64,000 nucleotides of DNA from Rhynchopus sp. YZ270_cl-10 (taxonomy: Eukaryota; Euglenozoa; Diplonemea; Diplonemida; Diplonemidae). How positions within the stretch are numbered: the first letter of the stretch is position 1; every line of letters begins with the position of its first letter. Position numbers and translations under genes: made by a program. A model generated the notes under the pieces. That model was not told the origin of the DNA and did no database searches. It saw only the letters and a program-made list of their open reading frames with translations. Below, piece after piece: positions 1 through 9,759 of the stretch. The stretch is from contig OZ037880.1 in NCBI GenBank assembly GCA_964035575.1, positions 124,001 through 188,000 on the forward strand. Reading direction: 5' to 3'.

Positions 1-82
1 GATGGGATGTGGTGGTGGGTAGAGAGGGATTCAAAGGGAAAACTGTCACGCATTTTTTTGAATCTGGTTAGTGTAGAAAATG

Positions 83-119
83 AAAAGCTGGCAAGATTCT
101 TAAGCCCTCTTAGCCACCT
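83..119 (-). repeat. dispersed hairpin repeat, copy 1
   Basis: On the plus strand an AAGATTCTTAAGCC arm is followed closely by CTTAGCCACCT, giving an imperfect stem-loop. It follows the 3' end of the secreted-protein gene. It matches the family seen most clearly at 15050-15093 and 61139-61185. Confidence 0.55.
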
Positions 120-166
120 AACACGCTAGATGCCACTGCGCTTCACCCCATCTTCAATACACCCCA

Positions 167-724
167 TTAGTTACTTGTTGTGTACATTACGGGGTCACAG
201 GAGAAGTGCGGCTCGCTTCCACTCCAGCGCTGAAAACATGTTTTGATTTTATTGAGGTAGACGTCTCTGTGCGACGTGGTGCAGGCCGTGCCGACGTCTG
301 CTGTGTAGGAGCACGACGACACAAGCTTGCTGAGGTCTTCCTCACCCGGGAGCACAAGCGTCGAGAACGCACCTATAGGGGAGCCTTCGTAGAGGATGGA
401 CCCGCCGTACCAGCCTGCCGCAGTGGGGCTCAACGTCACTGTGTACGTTCCGGTGGTGACATAGGAGAAAGGGGCCGACGCAGTATCCTGGCATACGGTG
501 TCATCCCCACCCCCCGCGTGCGTTACATTCGTGGACAGCCTGCACAGCTCCGCACTGTCGCCGGTGAGCACACCGCTCGCACGCAGACTCACCGTGCAGT
601 CAATAACAGACCCCGCAGTGACACTCTGTGAGATGTTGCACGCAAAACTGCTTTGTGTCACATCCACAGAGGCACCGAGACACGGTGCTAGCAGGGTTGC
701 CAGCACAATAAAGGCTGTGTGCAT
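167..724 (-). CDS. secreted protein of unknown function (185 aa)
   Basis: Single-exon gene starting at ATG 724-722 and ending TAA at 169-167. The first 18 residues (MHTAFIVLATLLAPCLGA) form a typical cleavable signal peptide, so the product should enter the secretory pathway. The mature part of about 165 residues is rich in Ser, Thr, Gly and Val with six or more cysteines, compatible with a disulfide-bonded beta-sandwich. The stretch from about residue 20 to 120 resembles immunoglobulin-like repeats in general pattern only. No catalytic motif, membrane anchor or GPI signal is seen. Function is not recognised. A hairpin repeat lies just downstream and a SINE-like repeat lies upstream at 830-950. 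Confidence 0.75.
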   Translation of the reverse strand: MHTAFIVLATLLAPCLGASVDVTQSSFACNISQSVTAGSVIDCTVSLRASGVLTGDSAELCRLSTNVTHAGGGDDTVCQDTASAPFSYVTTGTYTVTLSPTAAGWYGGSILYEGSPIGAFSTLVLPGEEDLSKLVSSCSYTADVGTACTTSHRDVYLNKIKTCFQRWSGSEPHFSCDPVMYTTSN

Positions 725-1284
725 TGCGCTATTAGGTGTTCAAAAGGCAAGGGTAAATATGTGTAAATGCAAAAAGCTAAATAAACACCATTTTGAAATC
801 GTTGTCTGAAGGGAAGTGAAGTGTTGGGTAAAAAAACCTGAAATACAAAGCCCCCGACAGCTTGCTTCGGTGTAACCAGAACAATCGAGGTGTACCCCGA
901 CCATGCTGTCCCCACATCCATTTTCGAAGAACATCTGATATGCCCATCCACCCGCTTCCTCTCATCACGTCAGATGAACGAAGATATTGCAGACACAGGG
1001 TAATTAAAAGATCAAAGTGATGTGCATATTTCCCTTCCATTCTGATACCAAAATGGACTACACCATAAAGAAAAAGAGCATTTTTTTGTGAACGACAATA
1101 CGAAAACTGGATGAAGTTACACTTTTCCTTTTTTCTTTTCGTACGACCGATCTCTCGTGGAGATGCAGCGAAACGCGGGCCGCTTTTTAAATTTTTAAGA
1201 TAAAAGTGAAATATACTCTACTATTCCCCACCCCCCTCACCCCTTTACCCTTCCCTCGAGGATCCGAAGCCCCTGAGTGACGAA
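725..1284. other. intergenic spacer with one SINE-like repeat
   Basis: AT-rich spacer between the secreted-protein gene and the DnaJ gene. It holds a diverged SINE-like copy at 830-950 and otherwise only simple A/T-rich sequence. No coding signal was seen. Confidence 0.6.
830..950 (-). repeat. SINE-like repeat family 1, copy a (diverged)
   Basis: Begins on the plus strand with an A-run and CCTGAAATACAAAGCCCCC, then carries the CATGCTGTCCCCACATCCAT block that matches the more complete copies at 10191-10299, 21161-21272 and 42342-42445. In the minus sense it ends in a T-run. Confidence 0.6.
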
Positions 1285-3313
1285 CTATTCTTCATCCTCC
1301 TCGTCCTCCTCCTCCTCTTCTCGAGCTTCTCTTCGGCGCTGCCGTGCTTCCTCACCGACAGGCAGAAGGTCTGTGAGGTCGCCTTCACCTTCTATGCCTT
1401 TCATGATCTCGATCATTTGCAGCTTCTGTTGAGCGAAAAGGTGGGTAGAGTGTAGAGTGTAGAGTGTAGAGTGTAGAGTGTAGAGTGTAGAGTGTAGAGT
1501 GTAGAGTGTAGAGTGTAGAGTGTAGAGTGTAGAGTGTAGAGTGTAGAGTGTAGAGTGTAGAGTGTAGAGTGTAGAGTGTAGAGTGTAGAGTGTAGAGTGT
1601 AGAGTGTAGAGTGTAGAGTGTAGAGTGTAGAGTGTAGAGTGTAGAGTGTAGAGTGTAGAGTGTAGAGTGTAGAGTGTAGAGTGTAGAGTGTAGAGTGTAG
1701 AGTGTACTGTTAGGCTTTTGAGGCCTCAACATATCCAAAGTGACATATAGCATACCTGGTGATCATTCAGTGTGGGCATCTTGACCTGCACCGTCACCAG
1801 CATATCCCCAATCCTTCCCGTAATGCGTGACCGCATCCCTTCACCTGGCAAGACGATGACCCCACCATGCTCAATCGGCTCTGCTCGTTGAACGTGCAAG
1901 GCACGCCCATCCAAATGCGTGAAGTGTGTGGACACCCCTGTGAGCGCTTCGACCAGCGGTATGTCAAGCAGCTGAAGGTGTTAGGTTATGTACATACATC
2001 CCACTAAATACATACCGCATGCACGTCGTCGCCTATATGAGAGAACTGGCGGTGCTTCTGAACGGACACATGGAAGATGATGTCCCCTGGCAGGCGGTCT
2101 GCGTGGTGGTCGCCTGCGAACCTGAGGGTGATCTCTTCGCCGTCTTTGATGCCGCGTGGGATGCTGATGGGCATGTCATGGGTGGTGTGCTGCACCTGGT
2201 GGTCAAGGCTGCAGGCACGTCTGCAGTCGGGACGGACCTGCTGCTGGAAGACCATCATGCCCTGACGCACCTGGCGCATCTCAGGCGGCTGCATCCTGCA
2301 CCGCTGGCAGCCACGCATCACTGCCCGCGACAGCACCTCACGCCGTGTCAGTGCAAACACATGCTCTGCACCTCGGTACGTATCCTCCAGCGACACCCTC
2401 AATGAATACCGCTGATGCGGGCGCGCATCTTGCGGGATAAAATGACCATGATACACTGTATCGACGCCCATCAAATCGTACACCTGTGGGTGAAATTCAT
2501 GACATAGGTATCTTCCCACAAAACCGACAGATTGTCAAACCATACCTTGCGTCGCGGTGGGTCCTGCAGCACCTCCACTGCGATGCGGCGTCTGTCTGTG
2601 AGGGGCGCGCTGCGCCCTGCAGCCTGGACCTCTTCTGTGGTGCAGTGGTAGCTGAGCCCGAGGGTTTGGTAGTAGTCTGGGAGCTCTGGGAGGCCGTCGT
2701 TGCCTGTGGGAGAGGCGTGCAGTGCGGAGTTGATGAGTGTGGATGCAGAGGAGAGGGAGTCCACGTCTGTGAGGGCGATCCCGAGCAGCACAACAAAGAG
2801 CACTGCGAAGAGAAGCGTGAAGTACGCCACAAACGAACACACCTGGCGGCACGCATTGGGGCGACGTTGCTGTTGTTGTTGTTGTTGTTGTTGCAGTAGC
2901 TGCGCCTCTGTCTCTCGGGGAACAGACGAAACGGACAACGTAAGTTTTTGCTTCCCCGCAATCTGCGTTTTGAATTCAGCTAGACTACGTACCCGTGTCC
3001 CATTGACCTTCTCTACGCGTACTGCATCAGGGAACTTTGACCGTTCTGCAGGTGTATCAGGTTTGATGGAAGTGACGTAAGTGTTATTAAGCGAAAGCCC
3101 AAGCTGTTCGTCTTCGCGCCGTTCAATGATGTGCTCCCGCAGAGGGTACACACACCCCGCAACGACCCGCATGCGTGCGCCGCCGTTGAACTGAATCACC
3201 CGGCAGTCCTTTCCCTTGTCCGTCTTCTCAATGTCACCTGCTACGCAGAGCTTTCCATTGTGCTCTGCAAACGCTGCAGACAGCCCGTGTATGACAGCTT
3301 CCACACCAACCAT
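1285..3313 (-). CDS. membrane-anchored DnaJ/ERdj3-like co-chaperone with PDZ domain
   Basis: Four exons, all phase 0: 3313-2546, 2483-2016, 1971-1756, 1425-1285 (530 aa from ATG 3313). Order: PDZ-like domain (about residues 65-127), polyglutamine run, one membrane segment (about 156-178), shortened J-like region (DYYQTLGLSYH to DPPRRKVYDLMG), DnaJ C-terminal substrate-binding domains, acidic tail. The C-terminal part resembles DNAJB11/Scj1: RVSLEDTYRGAEHV, a reduced zinc-finger region with CQRC, then THLDGRALHV and PGEGMRSRITGRIGDM. The family binds unfolded clients and stimulates Hsp70, for ERdj3 in the ER lumen. Here the J region is about 15 residues short and has no HPD triad, so Hsp70 stimulation is doubtful. 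The codon stretch before ATG 3313 is open back to an acceptor-like CCCACAG at 3350-3344, so an upstream exon I could not place may exist. Intron 3 contains a 7-bp satellite. Confidence 0.85.
1445..1706. repeat. 7-bp tandem repeat (GTAGAGT)n inside a DnaJ intron
   Basis: About 37 apparently perfect head-to-tail copies of GTAGAGT occupy most of the 330-nt third intron (1426-1755) of the DnaJ gene. In the transcript sense the unit is ACTCTAC. Confidence 0.97.
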
Positions 3314-3802
3314 CTTGTGGTTGAGAAGGTGTTGTTGTGTCACCTGTGGGAAGTTGAGGAATTAGTGATAAGAAGGGAGGGGGGGATTGATCCTCCAACG
3401 AGCACTGAAGCAAAGCTCGCTGCACGACCAGTCTGATGGTCGGAAGGGCAACACGCAGAAACGGGGTCGCGAGGACTCAGACCAGCAAAGGCAGCATGAA
3501 GTGGATCCGATTCCGAAGAGGCTGAAGCAGTAAAACAGCAGCAACAAAGTTACAGGGTAGTAGGGTAGGGTTCAGGCAGAAAAAAGGGCACAAAGAATAA
3601 ATAAAGTTTACCCCCAAGTTTTTCTTTTGCTCGTAGTTCGCACTCAGATTTCGAGAGCTGCCGGACGCTTTACACGTTTTTACTATTTCGCCCGCGGTTG
3701 GTTTAGTGTTGCTGCCATCCAGACAGCCCACATCTATTAAAGAGTTGCTGGTATACATTGTATACATCTCATTGTCAGCTTTTTTTCTTTTCCGTTTGAA
3801 AA

Positions 3803-3840
3803 TCGTGGTCGTAGACATCCGAGGATGAGCTCCACTATAT
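3803..3840 (+). repeat. CCGAGGATG repeat, copy 1
   Basis: TGGTCGTAGACATCCGAGG followed by ATGAGCTCCACTATAT resembles 19128-19175 in the same orientation and 57187-57216 in the opposite orientation. Confidence 0.5.
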
Positions 3841-4427
3841 CCGTTCTGTCAAAAAAAAAATTGGTTATTTGTCAGCTGCCATATCGACAGTCTTCACTGT
3901 GTTTTTTCTTTGTTATATCGGCAATCACTTTACACCTACATGGTAAGATCTGTCCTCATCTCTCTCTCTTTTTGAACCACCCTTTTTTGAATAATCTGAG
4001 CTCTCTTTTAAAAAATGAAAGACTTCTTACGGTCGAAGCTTTTTTAAAACATCAAAAATCGGTACCCTTTTTCACACCGCACACGTCTCTATGCTGACCT
4101 GCAAGGATTCAAAAGGGTGTGAAAAGGGTGTGTGGAAGAGAAAAAGGGCTTTTCCCTTAGAGAGGTTGCCACCATGGGCACAACTGGGGCCTCCTATAAC
4201 GTGGAAGAGGCATGCTTTGCGTCTTAGCAAAAAAAGACTGTACTTCGTAACATAGAAGGAAACGAAACGGATTTTGAGAAACGAACCAAATAGAGGGAAG
4301 GGAGACTAAATGCAAGAAGGTGTGGGTATGCCCACAGTGTAACACAGCACCATCTCCTTAATGAGATGGAGTGTGGCAGAAGAGGTCTTAGGTCGGAATA
4401 CATAGGATAGGATATGAACGCGAAAAA

Positions 4428-4614
4428 GATTGGGTCTTTTGTTTGTGCGCAAAGCCGGAAAACAAAAAGGTGAAACAAAAAAAATTGAAGTACGGTTGTT
4501 GTGGCTAATTGAGTAAAGAAACAAGCAAACTTCTGTCTTTTTTTCAATCCGTTTTGTTTGCCCGAAGCGCTGCCTCTCCAATCTCTTTAGAATTGACAAC
4601 AAGTTGTTTTATCA
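4428..4614. repeat. long dispersed repeat, copy 1 (partner at 62019-62165)
   Basis: Shares an ordered series of blocks with 62019-62165: GGGTCTTTTGTTTGTGCGC, AACAAAAAGGTG, CCGTTTTGTTTGCC, AAGCGCTG, CTCCAATCT, TTGACAAC and AGTTGTT. The two copies are in the same orientation about 57.5 kb apart. Confidence 0.75.
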
Positions 4615-4907
4615 AAAAAGAAATTGATTATCTGATTGAAGACCTTTTGATTCAAAGAAAAAGTTGGTTAATATAAGCAAGGAGGTTACCCTATTATGCC
4701 GAAGAGTCTAAAAGAACAAAACCTTAACGGTTAAAACGATGAATGAGCGTAATGCATTCATCAGAATGGGAGTAGTGTAAATATGGCATGAAAAAAGATG
4801 GCGTTCGAGAGAGAAAGGTATATGGCCGAGCAATGTGGGGCTATTCTTTGCACTCTTTTTTTGCCATCAATTTTTTCATGAATTTTCATGTAAAAAATAA
4901 AGTAAGA

Positions 4908-4955
4908 AAAAGGTTGGTAAGGTGATCCTACCTCACCAGCCTTTGACAGATCACT
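4908..4955 (-). repeat. dispersed hairpin repeat, copy 2 (weak)
   Basis: AAAAAGGTTGGTAAGGTGATC followed by a later GATCAC forms a loose stem. It shares the GTTGGTAAG lead of the hairpin family but has a longer loop. Confidence 0.4.
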
Positions 4956-5339
4956 AGAGAATACACATCACACATCTCTAAACAGGCTGAACATAAACAT
5001 AGCGACAAAATGCGCATAAAATATTTTCAATTCGAGAGCGACAACAATCTAAAACAGCTCTGTTGTGTCTCTCTTTTTTTGTTTCTTTGAACAAAATTCT
5101 ACCGGGGGGTTTGAGAATTTCTCAACTCCTTCGCAATATTCCCCCAAAAAAGGTTTTTTTTAAATACGCTACAAACCGGTTTATCGATAAAAAAAACGGT
5201 GTTATGTTGGACAACACAAACACCCCCTCTCTCTCCCACCCTCTCCAAAAGCAGAAGCTTTCTGGAAGACCTCCCATCCTCCTCCTCCCTCCCTTCCCTT
5301 TTCTGTAGACAGAAATATCCCCAAAAAAATAAAAGGGCG

Positions 5340-6200
5340 TCATACCAATTCCTCATATGCGGACATGAAGATACAGAGGCAGACGACGAACATGACACAG
5401 TGCATGAGAGAGTTGTGGTTGAAATGCCGTTTCGAGATGCTTGGTTTGAGTGCCACAACGGCACCTGCAGCGAAGAGTCCTATCGTGGCACCTAGGTTCC
5501 ACCGGACACTTGCATTGTCATTTACTCTAATAAGGTTTGTCACCCCAAAGAACAGAATCGTGGGAACCGAAAACGCAACATGCACAATAATACGGCGTGT
5601 CTTCGCCACAATGCACGCGGCAATAAAATACGCCACCCCACCACCACAGGTCAGCGCCACCCCCAGGCCCCCTTCCGCAACAAGCCACAGCCCAATGCAA
5701 TATAAAAAGAAGTTCGGCAGCGAGCCCAACCCCATCACAACGCTCCACGATGTGACCACCGCCCCGTCGACCACACCGGGTCGGAGGACGCCGCGGCCGA
5801 TTTCGTCGGTTTTTTTCAAACAGAAGTGGTGCACGGCACCGCCAATCAGGCCGCTGAGGGCAGAGGAGAAGAGAAAGCCGATGTTCCAGACTGCAGTGCC
5901 GGTTTTGCCGCTTTCGTAGCCGGTAGGGGCAGGGGGGCTCATGGAGAGCAGCACCGCACCGCAGGCGACGCCGATGACCGTAAGGAGGTAGTCCGTTGCT
6001 ATGCCTGCCGGCTGCGTGCAGATCGTCATCCCGTTCGTGCATGTGTACTGCTGCGAGAGACGTGCCTGCTCCGTCCACGCCTCCGACACCTGCGACACGT
6101 TCGTCATCTTCTCCTCCTTCCCCTCAGACATCGGAGCAACACGCACCTCTCGTGACTTTGCTGGGCTTGAAATAGGTTTACCTTCCTTCACCCCTATCAT
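5340..6200 (-). CDS. seven-pass membrane protein of unknown function (286 aa)
   Basis: Uninterrupted frame from ATG 6200; a second in-frame ATG (MSEGKEEK) at 6131 is an equally plausible start. Seven hydrophobic segments fit a 7-TM topology: DYLLTVIGVACGAVLL, WNIGFLFSSALSGLIGGAV, a long one around SVVMGLGSLPNFFLYCIGLW, ALTCGGGVAYFIAACIV, VAFSVPTILFFGVT, GATIGLFAAGAVVAL and MHCVMFVVCLCIFM. No GPCR motif is visible. The layout recalls uncharacterised 7-TM families of protists, but I cannot name a function. At the end, GAATTG is followed by GTATG and, 43 nt on, by a good pyrimidine-rich acceptor (CTGTCTACAG), so a spliced form with a basic C-terminal tail reaching about 5122 is possible. Confidence 0.8.
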   Translation of the reverse strand: MIGVKEGKPISSPAKSREVRVAPMSEGKEEKMTNVSQVSEAWTEQARLSQQYTCTNGMTICTQPAGIATDYLLTVIGVACGAVLLSMSPPAPTGYESGKTGTAVWNIGFLFSSALSGLIGGAVHHFCLKKTDEIGRGVLRPGVVDGAVVTSWSVVMGLGSLPNFFLYCIGLWLVAEGGLGVALTCGGGVAYFIAACIVAKTRRIIVHVAFSVPTILFFGVTNLIRVNDNASVRWNLGATIGLFAAGAVVALKPSISKRHFNHNSLMHCVMFVVCLCIFMSAYEELV

Positions 6201-6389
6201 TCATTTATTGGGAGAGAGAGAGGCAAAAGATGTGGCTGTGGTATTGCGCTTTGGTGAGGCTTTGGGGAGTGAAAGTATGATGAAAAAAATATGGGTGGAG
6301 GGATATCTGTTTTGTTTGGGCAAGAGGCTGTTAAAGGTTGGTCATGAGAGCGCACCTTTGACATTTGTAGTGGAAGAGAGGCTTTGCAT

Positions 6390-7556
6390 TCATGCGCTAT
6401 CATCGTTGTTGGGACGGCTCGTTGGAGAGTCGTTGGTCTCTTCGCGAAGGTCGTTTAGCGCCATATGTGGCGGCATGTGGGCTGCCACAACTTCGCTGCA
6501 GGCCGAGATGTCCACCGGTAATAACGATTCGCATCCAGAAAGAAAAGGTCTTCGAATGTCCGTCACGCTGGCGAACCCGGACATGTCAATGGTGGTGAGC
6601 GCCCCACAGCCGAGGAGGAAGCCCTCCCCTATCTCCGCAACACCACAAAAGTCGGACAGATCAATAGTTTCCAGAGATGTGCAGTCCGCAAGGAAACAGA
6701 ACCCGATATCCGTGACAGCTCGCAATCCAGACACATCAACGGTAGTAAGCGATGTGCAGTCGGAAAGAAGCCCAAAATCAATTTTTGTGGCCCTCCGCAA
6801 CGCAGATAAATCAACAGTTTCCAACGATGTGCAGTCGGAAAGAAAGCACGCAGATATCACCTTAATATTGCACAGTGCAGACAAATCAACCCCCTTCAAT
6901 GCTCCACACTGAGACATGAACCCGTCTCCTATACGACGAAGACTGTGCAGTGCAGACAAATCGATTGTTTCCAACGCTTCGCACGCACAAAGAAAGTCAC
7001 TCCCCACGTCAGCGACATTGCTAAACCCCGACAAATCTACGTCTAGCAACGCTGTGCATCGACACAGAAACCCACAACCAATTTTCGTAACACCGCACAA
7101 CCCAGAGAGGTCTGCCGTTGTTAACGATACGCAGTCAGAAAGAAACCAGCCTGCAATTTCAACTACTGGCGACACAACGCTGAAATCCGCTGCTGTCAAA
7201 GATGTATGGGACAAAAGGCCCTTTGGAACCACAGTAGCAACCCCCGCCTGCAGCAGCAAAGCAGCCATCTCAGGGTTCTGAATGTGCTGCAACCCTTCCT
7301 CCGCGAGGCTGGTGACGCCCATCGCATACAGCGCTGCAATAGCGAGGTATTTGGTTGTCTCTGTTAGGAAGATGGTGGCTCCCGTGCTCAGCTGCGCCAC
7401 GTCGTCTCCTTCGTCTTCACCGAAACTCATGCGGAAGCCGTCTTCGGGAAGGTTCGCTGCAGACGCCACCTTTCGCCGCATCTCCCTAGCCGTATCATCC
7501 ACACCCACCTCAACAATGTAGTCCATTCCATCAAAGCCTTTTATATAGACCTCCAT
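6390..7556 (-). CDS. ubiquitin-like domain plus leucine-rich repeat protein (388 aa)
   Basis: Single exon, ATG 7556. Residues 1-70 (MEVYIKGFDGMDYIVEVGVD to IFLTETTKY) have the length and pattern of a ubiquitin-like beta-grasp fold. After a linker, residues about 125-365 contain around ten repeats of 23 residues of the form LsdCtsLttvDLSgl..vteIG.gF, a BspA/TpLRR-type leucine-rich repeat with one conserved cysteine per turn. The C-terminus is hydrophilic. No signal peptide or membrane segment, so it is probably cytosolic or nuclear, unlike the surface BspA proteins of some protists. LRR arrays usually serve as protein-binding scaffolds; partner and role are unknown. Repeat units are also similar at DNA level, suggesting recent internal duplication. 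Confidence 0.85.
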   Translation of the reverse strand: MEVYIKGFDGMDYIVEVGVDDTAREMRRKVASAANLPEDGFRMSFGEDEGDDVAQLSTGATIFLTETTKYLAIAALYAMGVTSLAEEGLQHIQNPEMAALLLQAGVATVVPKGLLSHTSLTAADFSVVSPVVEIAGWFLSDCVSLTTADLSGLCGVTKIGCGFLCRCTALLDVDLSGFSNVADVGSDFLCACEALETIDLSALHSLRRIGDGFMSQCGALKGVDLSALCNIKVISACFLSDCTSLETVDLSALRRATKIDFGLLSDCTSLTTVDVSGLRAVTDIGFCFLADCTSLETIDLSDFCGVAEIGEGFLLGCGALTTIDMSGFASVTDIRRPFLSGCESLLPVDISACSEVVAAHMPPHMALNDLREETNDSPTSRPNNDDSA

Positions 7557-8174
7557 TTATTTTCTGTGTTTGTGATAGGTATTGTGTGGGGTGAGGATGT
7601 GAGTAACAAAAATGATATGGTGGTATAGGCCTCGCAGGTATAACATCTTTGAAACAGTTTTTGTTGTTTTGGGGTTATCTTTTTATTTTTTTTTAGCGGT
7701 TGAACCGCCGTCTCTGAGCTTTCTCTTAACCCCCTCAACTGCGCACTTCTGCATAAAAAAAACGATATTTTCCGCAATATTTTATGTTGCCACCCAGACA
7801 CACATTCGCACTGCAGTCTGGTCCCGCACCCCACACATCATGCGTTTCCCCTTCAGTTCTGCATCACAGAACGGCACGTCTCCCTGCACAAATGAACGAT
7901 TTCCTTCTGAACATATCACCCAAGCCAAATGAAAGGAAGGGCCAAGAAGGATGCTACACAGTGACAACCCTGTGGGGGTTGACGCATTTGGAATCTGTGC
8001 ATTCTGAATCGCAGTGGGCGATTCTGAAGTAAAGCGTTTGCCTAACAGAGATGGTTGTTCACTCCTGCACCTTGTTGGGTTTGTCTTTTCGTTTCCGGAA
8101 GCTTTTGAAGAAACTTTGCGTCTGTGTTGGGGGGAAAGGTAGATACATAATTGAGTGTTTGGGAAAATAGAAAA
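7557..8174. other. intergenic spacer
   Basis: Spacer of about 620 bp upstream of the LRR gene and downstream of the Cys-rich/PDZ gene. A possible extra 3' exon of the latter could lie near 8042-8170. No repeat family member or other gene was recognised. Confidence 0.45.
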
Positions 8175-9645
8175 TTATTGTGGGTAGTGCAGCTGAAGGT
8201 TTGTGTTGGAAACGTTGTGTGTGCATACCATTGCCTCCTCAGAAGCAGCCCCCGACGCCTCGTCGTCTGGTGGTTGTGCACTCGACAGGACAGCACTTAA
8301 GAGTTCGTCCCCTTCCTCGTCTGTTGGTGGTGCGCCGTAGCGCTCCACGAGTTTCTCCCAGAGCTCGTCTTCACGTCCGCTCCAGGAGCGTAGGATCTGG
8401 TCCACCTGGCGCCCACGGACACGTTCGTTTGCCCACTTCGCGTAGTATCGTAGAATGCGCAGACGCCACCCATCAAAGCCAAGATCTGCCCCCGTGTCAG
8501 GGCACGGCCTGCACGGCACAATCTTCATCAAGAAGTCCTCCCCCTCCACAGTCGACGCCACACTGCACCGTGTGCACACAAACGCCGTAGCAGACTCGGG
8601 CGAGACACTCGCGGACCCGCAGTTGGCACATTTGAGACAGCGAGGCTCAAGGGAGACAGTGAGGGTGATGGTGTCGTTCGCCTTGACCAGCTCTGCAAGG
8701 TCCTTCAGTGCGCATACCGGTGTGCCGTTGCAGCTGTGGATGCGCTGGAAGCAGGTCAGCCCTGCGGTGTGTGCGGGGCTGCCTGACACGACGCTGAGGA
8801 TGAGAAGCGTGCCGTCGGAGCGTTCCCGCATGCTGCATCCGAGACGTTCGCCGTTCAGTGCGATCTCTGCGCAGGTGGAGACTGGCTCTGGGGGGGCGGG
8901 TATTGGCTTGGGTGCGGGGCGCGGTGCTGCACTACGTGGTGAGGCGGGGCTGGCGGTCTGTGGCGAAGGTGCTGGTGCTGGTGACGATGCCGGCGCAGGC
9001 GCAGAGGTGCTAGCGCTAGCACTAGTGCTGGTGCTAGTGCTGGCACGGCGCTTGTTGGAAAGCTTCTCCTTCGCAAAGGCAAGTGTCAACTTGCGTTGCT
9101 TCTTCTGCGCATTCTCCGGGACAAGCGGCTCCTCAGGCGGAAGCTGGTTCGACAGCACCGACGCAAGCAGCTCGCTGCCCTCCTCCTCCGTCGGCTCTGC
9201 GCCGTATCGTTCTATCATTTTGCTCCACAAATCTGCCTCGCGTCCTGCCCACGACCGCAGTATCTGGTCCACCTGCCGCCCAGGCACACGCTCTGCAGCG
9301 TACTTCGCGTAGAAGCGCAGCATACGCAGACGCCACTCCTCAAACGTCAGTGCGCAGCCTGTATCGGGACACGGCATGCAATCTGCCACCTTCGACAGCA
9401 GCGGCGCACCATCCTCAGAAGACCCACACAACACGCTGCATCCCTGAAGAGGTGGTGAGTGGGTGAGGAAGCATGTGGAGGAAACATACCTGGTTACACT
9501 TTGTGCACACAAACCGCACCTTGAGGTCGGACACAGTGTTCTTGTGTTCACACCCTGCGCACAGCACCTGGTGGCGTTCGTATCGGCTTACGATTGGATC
9601 CGGTTGCTGTGTTTGGGGTAGGTACACATGGTACATGGTACACAT
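8175..9645 (-). CDS. duplicated zinc-binding-like/helical domain protein with central PDZ
   Basis: Exons 9645-9490 and 9443-8175, with a 46-nt GTATGT intron. Near the end a 36-nt in-frame segment (8220-8185, GTATGC to TTCAG) may also be an intron; either way the stop is TAA 8177-8175 (474 or 462 aa). The protein is an internal duplication. Each half has two CxxC pairs (LCAGC/VCTKC and KCANC/VCTRC), a CPDTG motif, then a helical block WRLRmLRfYAKyAxERVxGR, QILRSW, GRExxLW and ERYGAxPTxEEG. Between the halves are a Ser/Pro/Ala-rich linker and a PDZ-like domain ending with DTITLTVSLEP. The CxxC pairs suggest zinc binding. I do not recognise the helical block. The role is unknown. Confidence 0.8.
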
Positions 9646-9759
9646 GCTTCGTGCACGTTTGCGTGACTTAATACATTCAAAATACTGCTAAAAGCGAATA
9701 TCGCCTTCATATTTACTCTTTAGATTGACTTGATATTTGAAAAAAAAAGGGATGTAGAT

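Larger units (their letters stand above)
3344..5339. other. 2-kb intergenic spacer with dispersed repeats
   Basis: AT-rich spacer between the DnaJ start and the 7-TM gene end. It holds a CCGAGGATG repeat (3803-3840), one copy of a long repeat (4428-4614) and a weak hairpin (4908-4955). A 113-codon open frame at 3818-3477 starts inside the CCGAGGATG repeat and I do not regard it as a gene. An upstream exon of DnaJ may lie in 3350-3800. Confidence 0.55.

Noticed and set aside
1385-1753. 122-codon open frame through the 7-bp repeat
   Set aside because: A 7-bp unit has no stop in this frame and gives an endless LYTLHST peptide; the region is an intron with good splice sites.
3477-3818. 113-codon minus-strand frame beside the DnaJ start
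   Set aside because: It starts inside a dispersed repeat, changes composition midway and shows no family likeness.
8206-9312. Long plus-strand frames opposite the Cys-rich/PDZ gene
   Set aside because: Shadow readings of GC-rich codons; the minus strand gives conserved domains, splice sites and a duplication.
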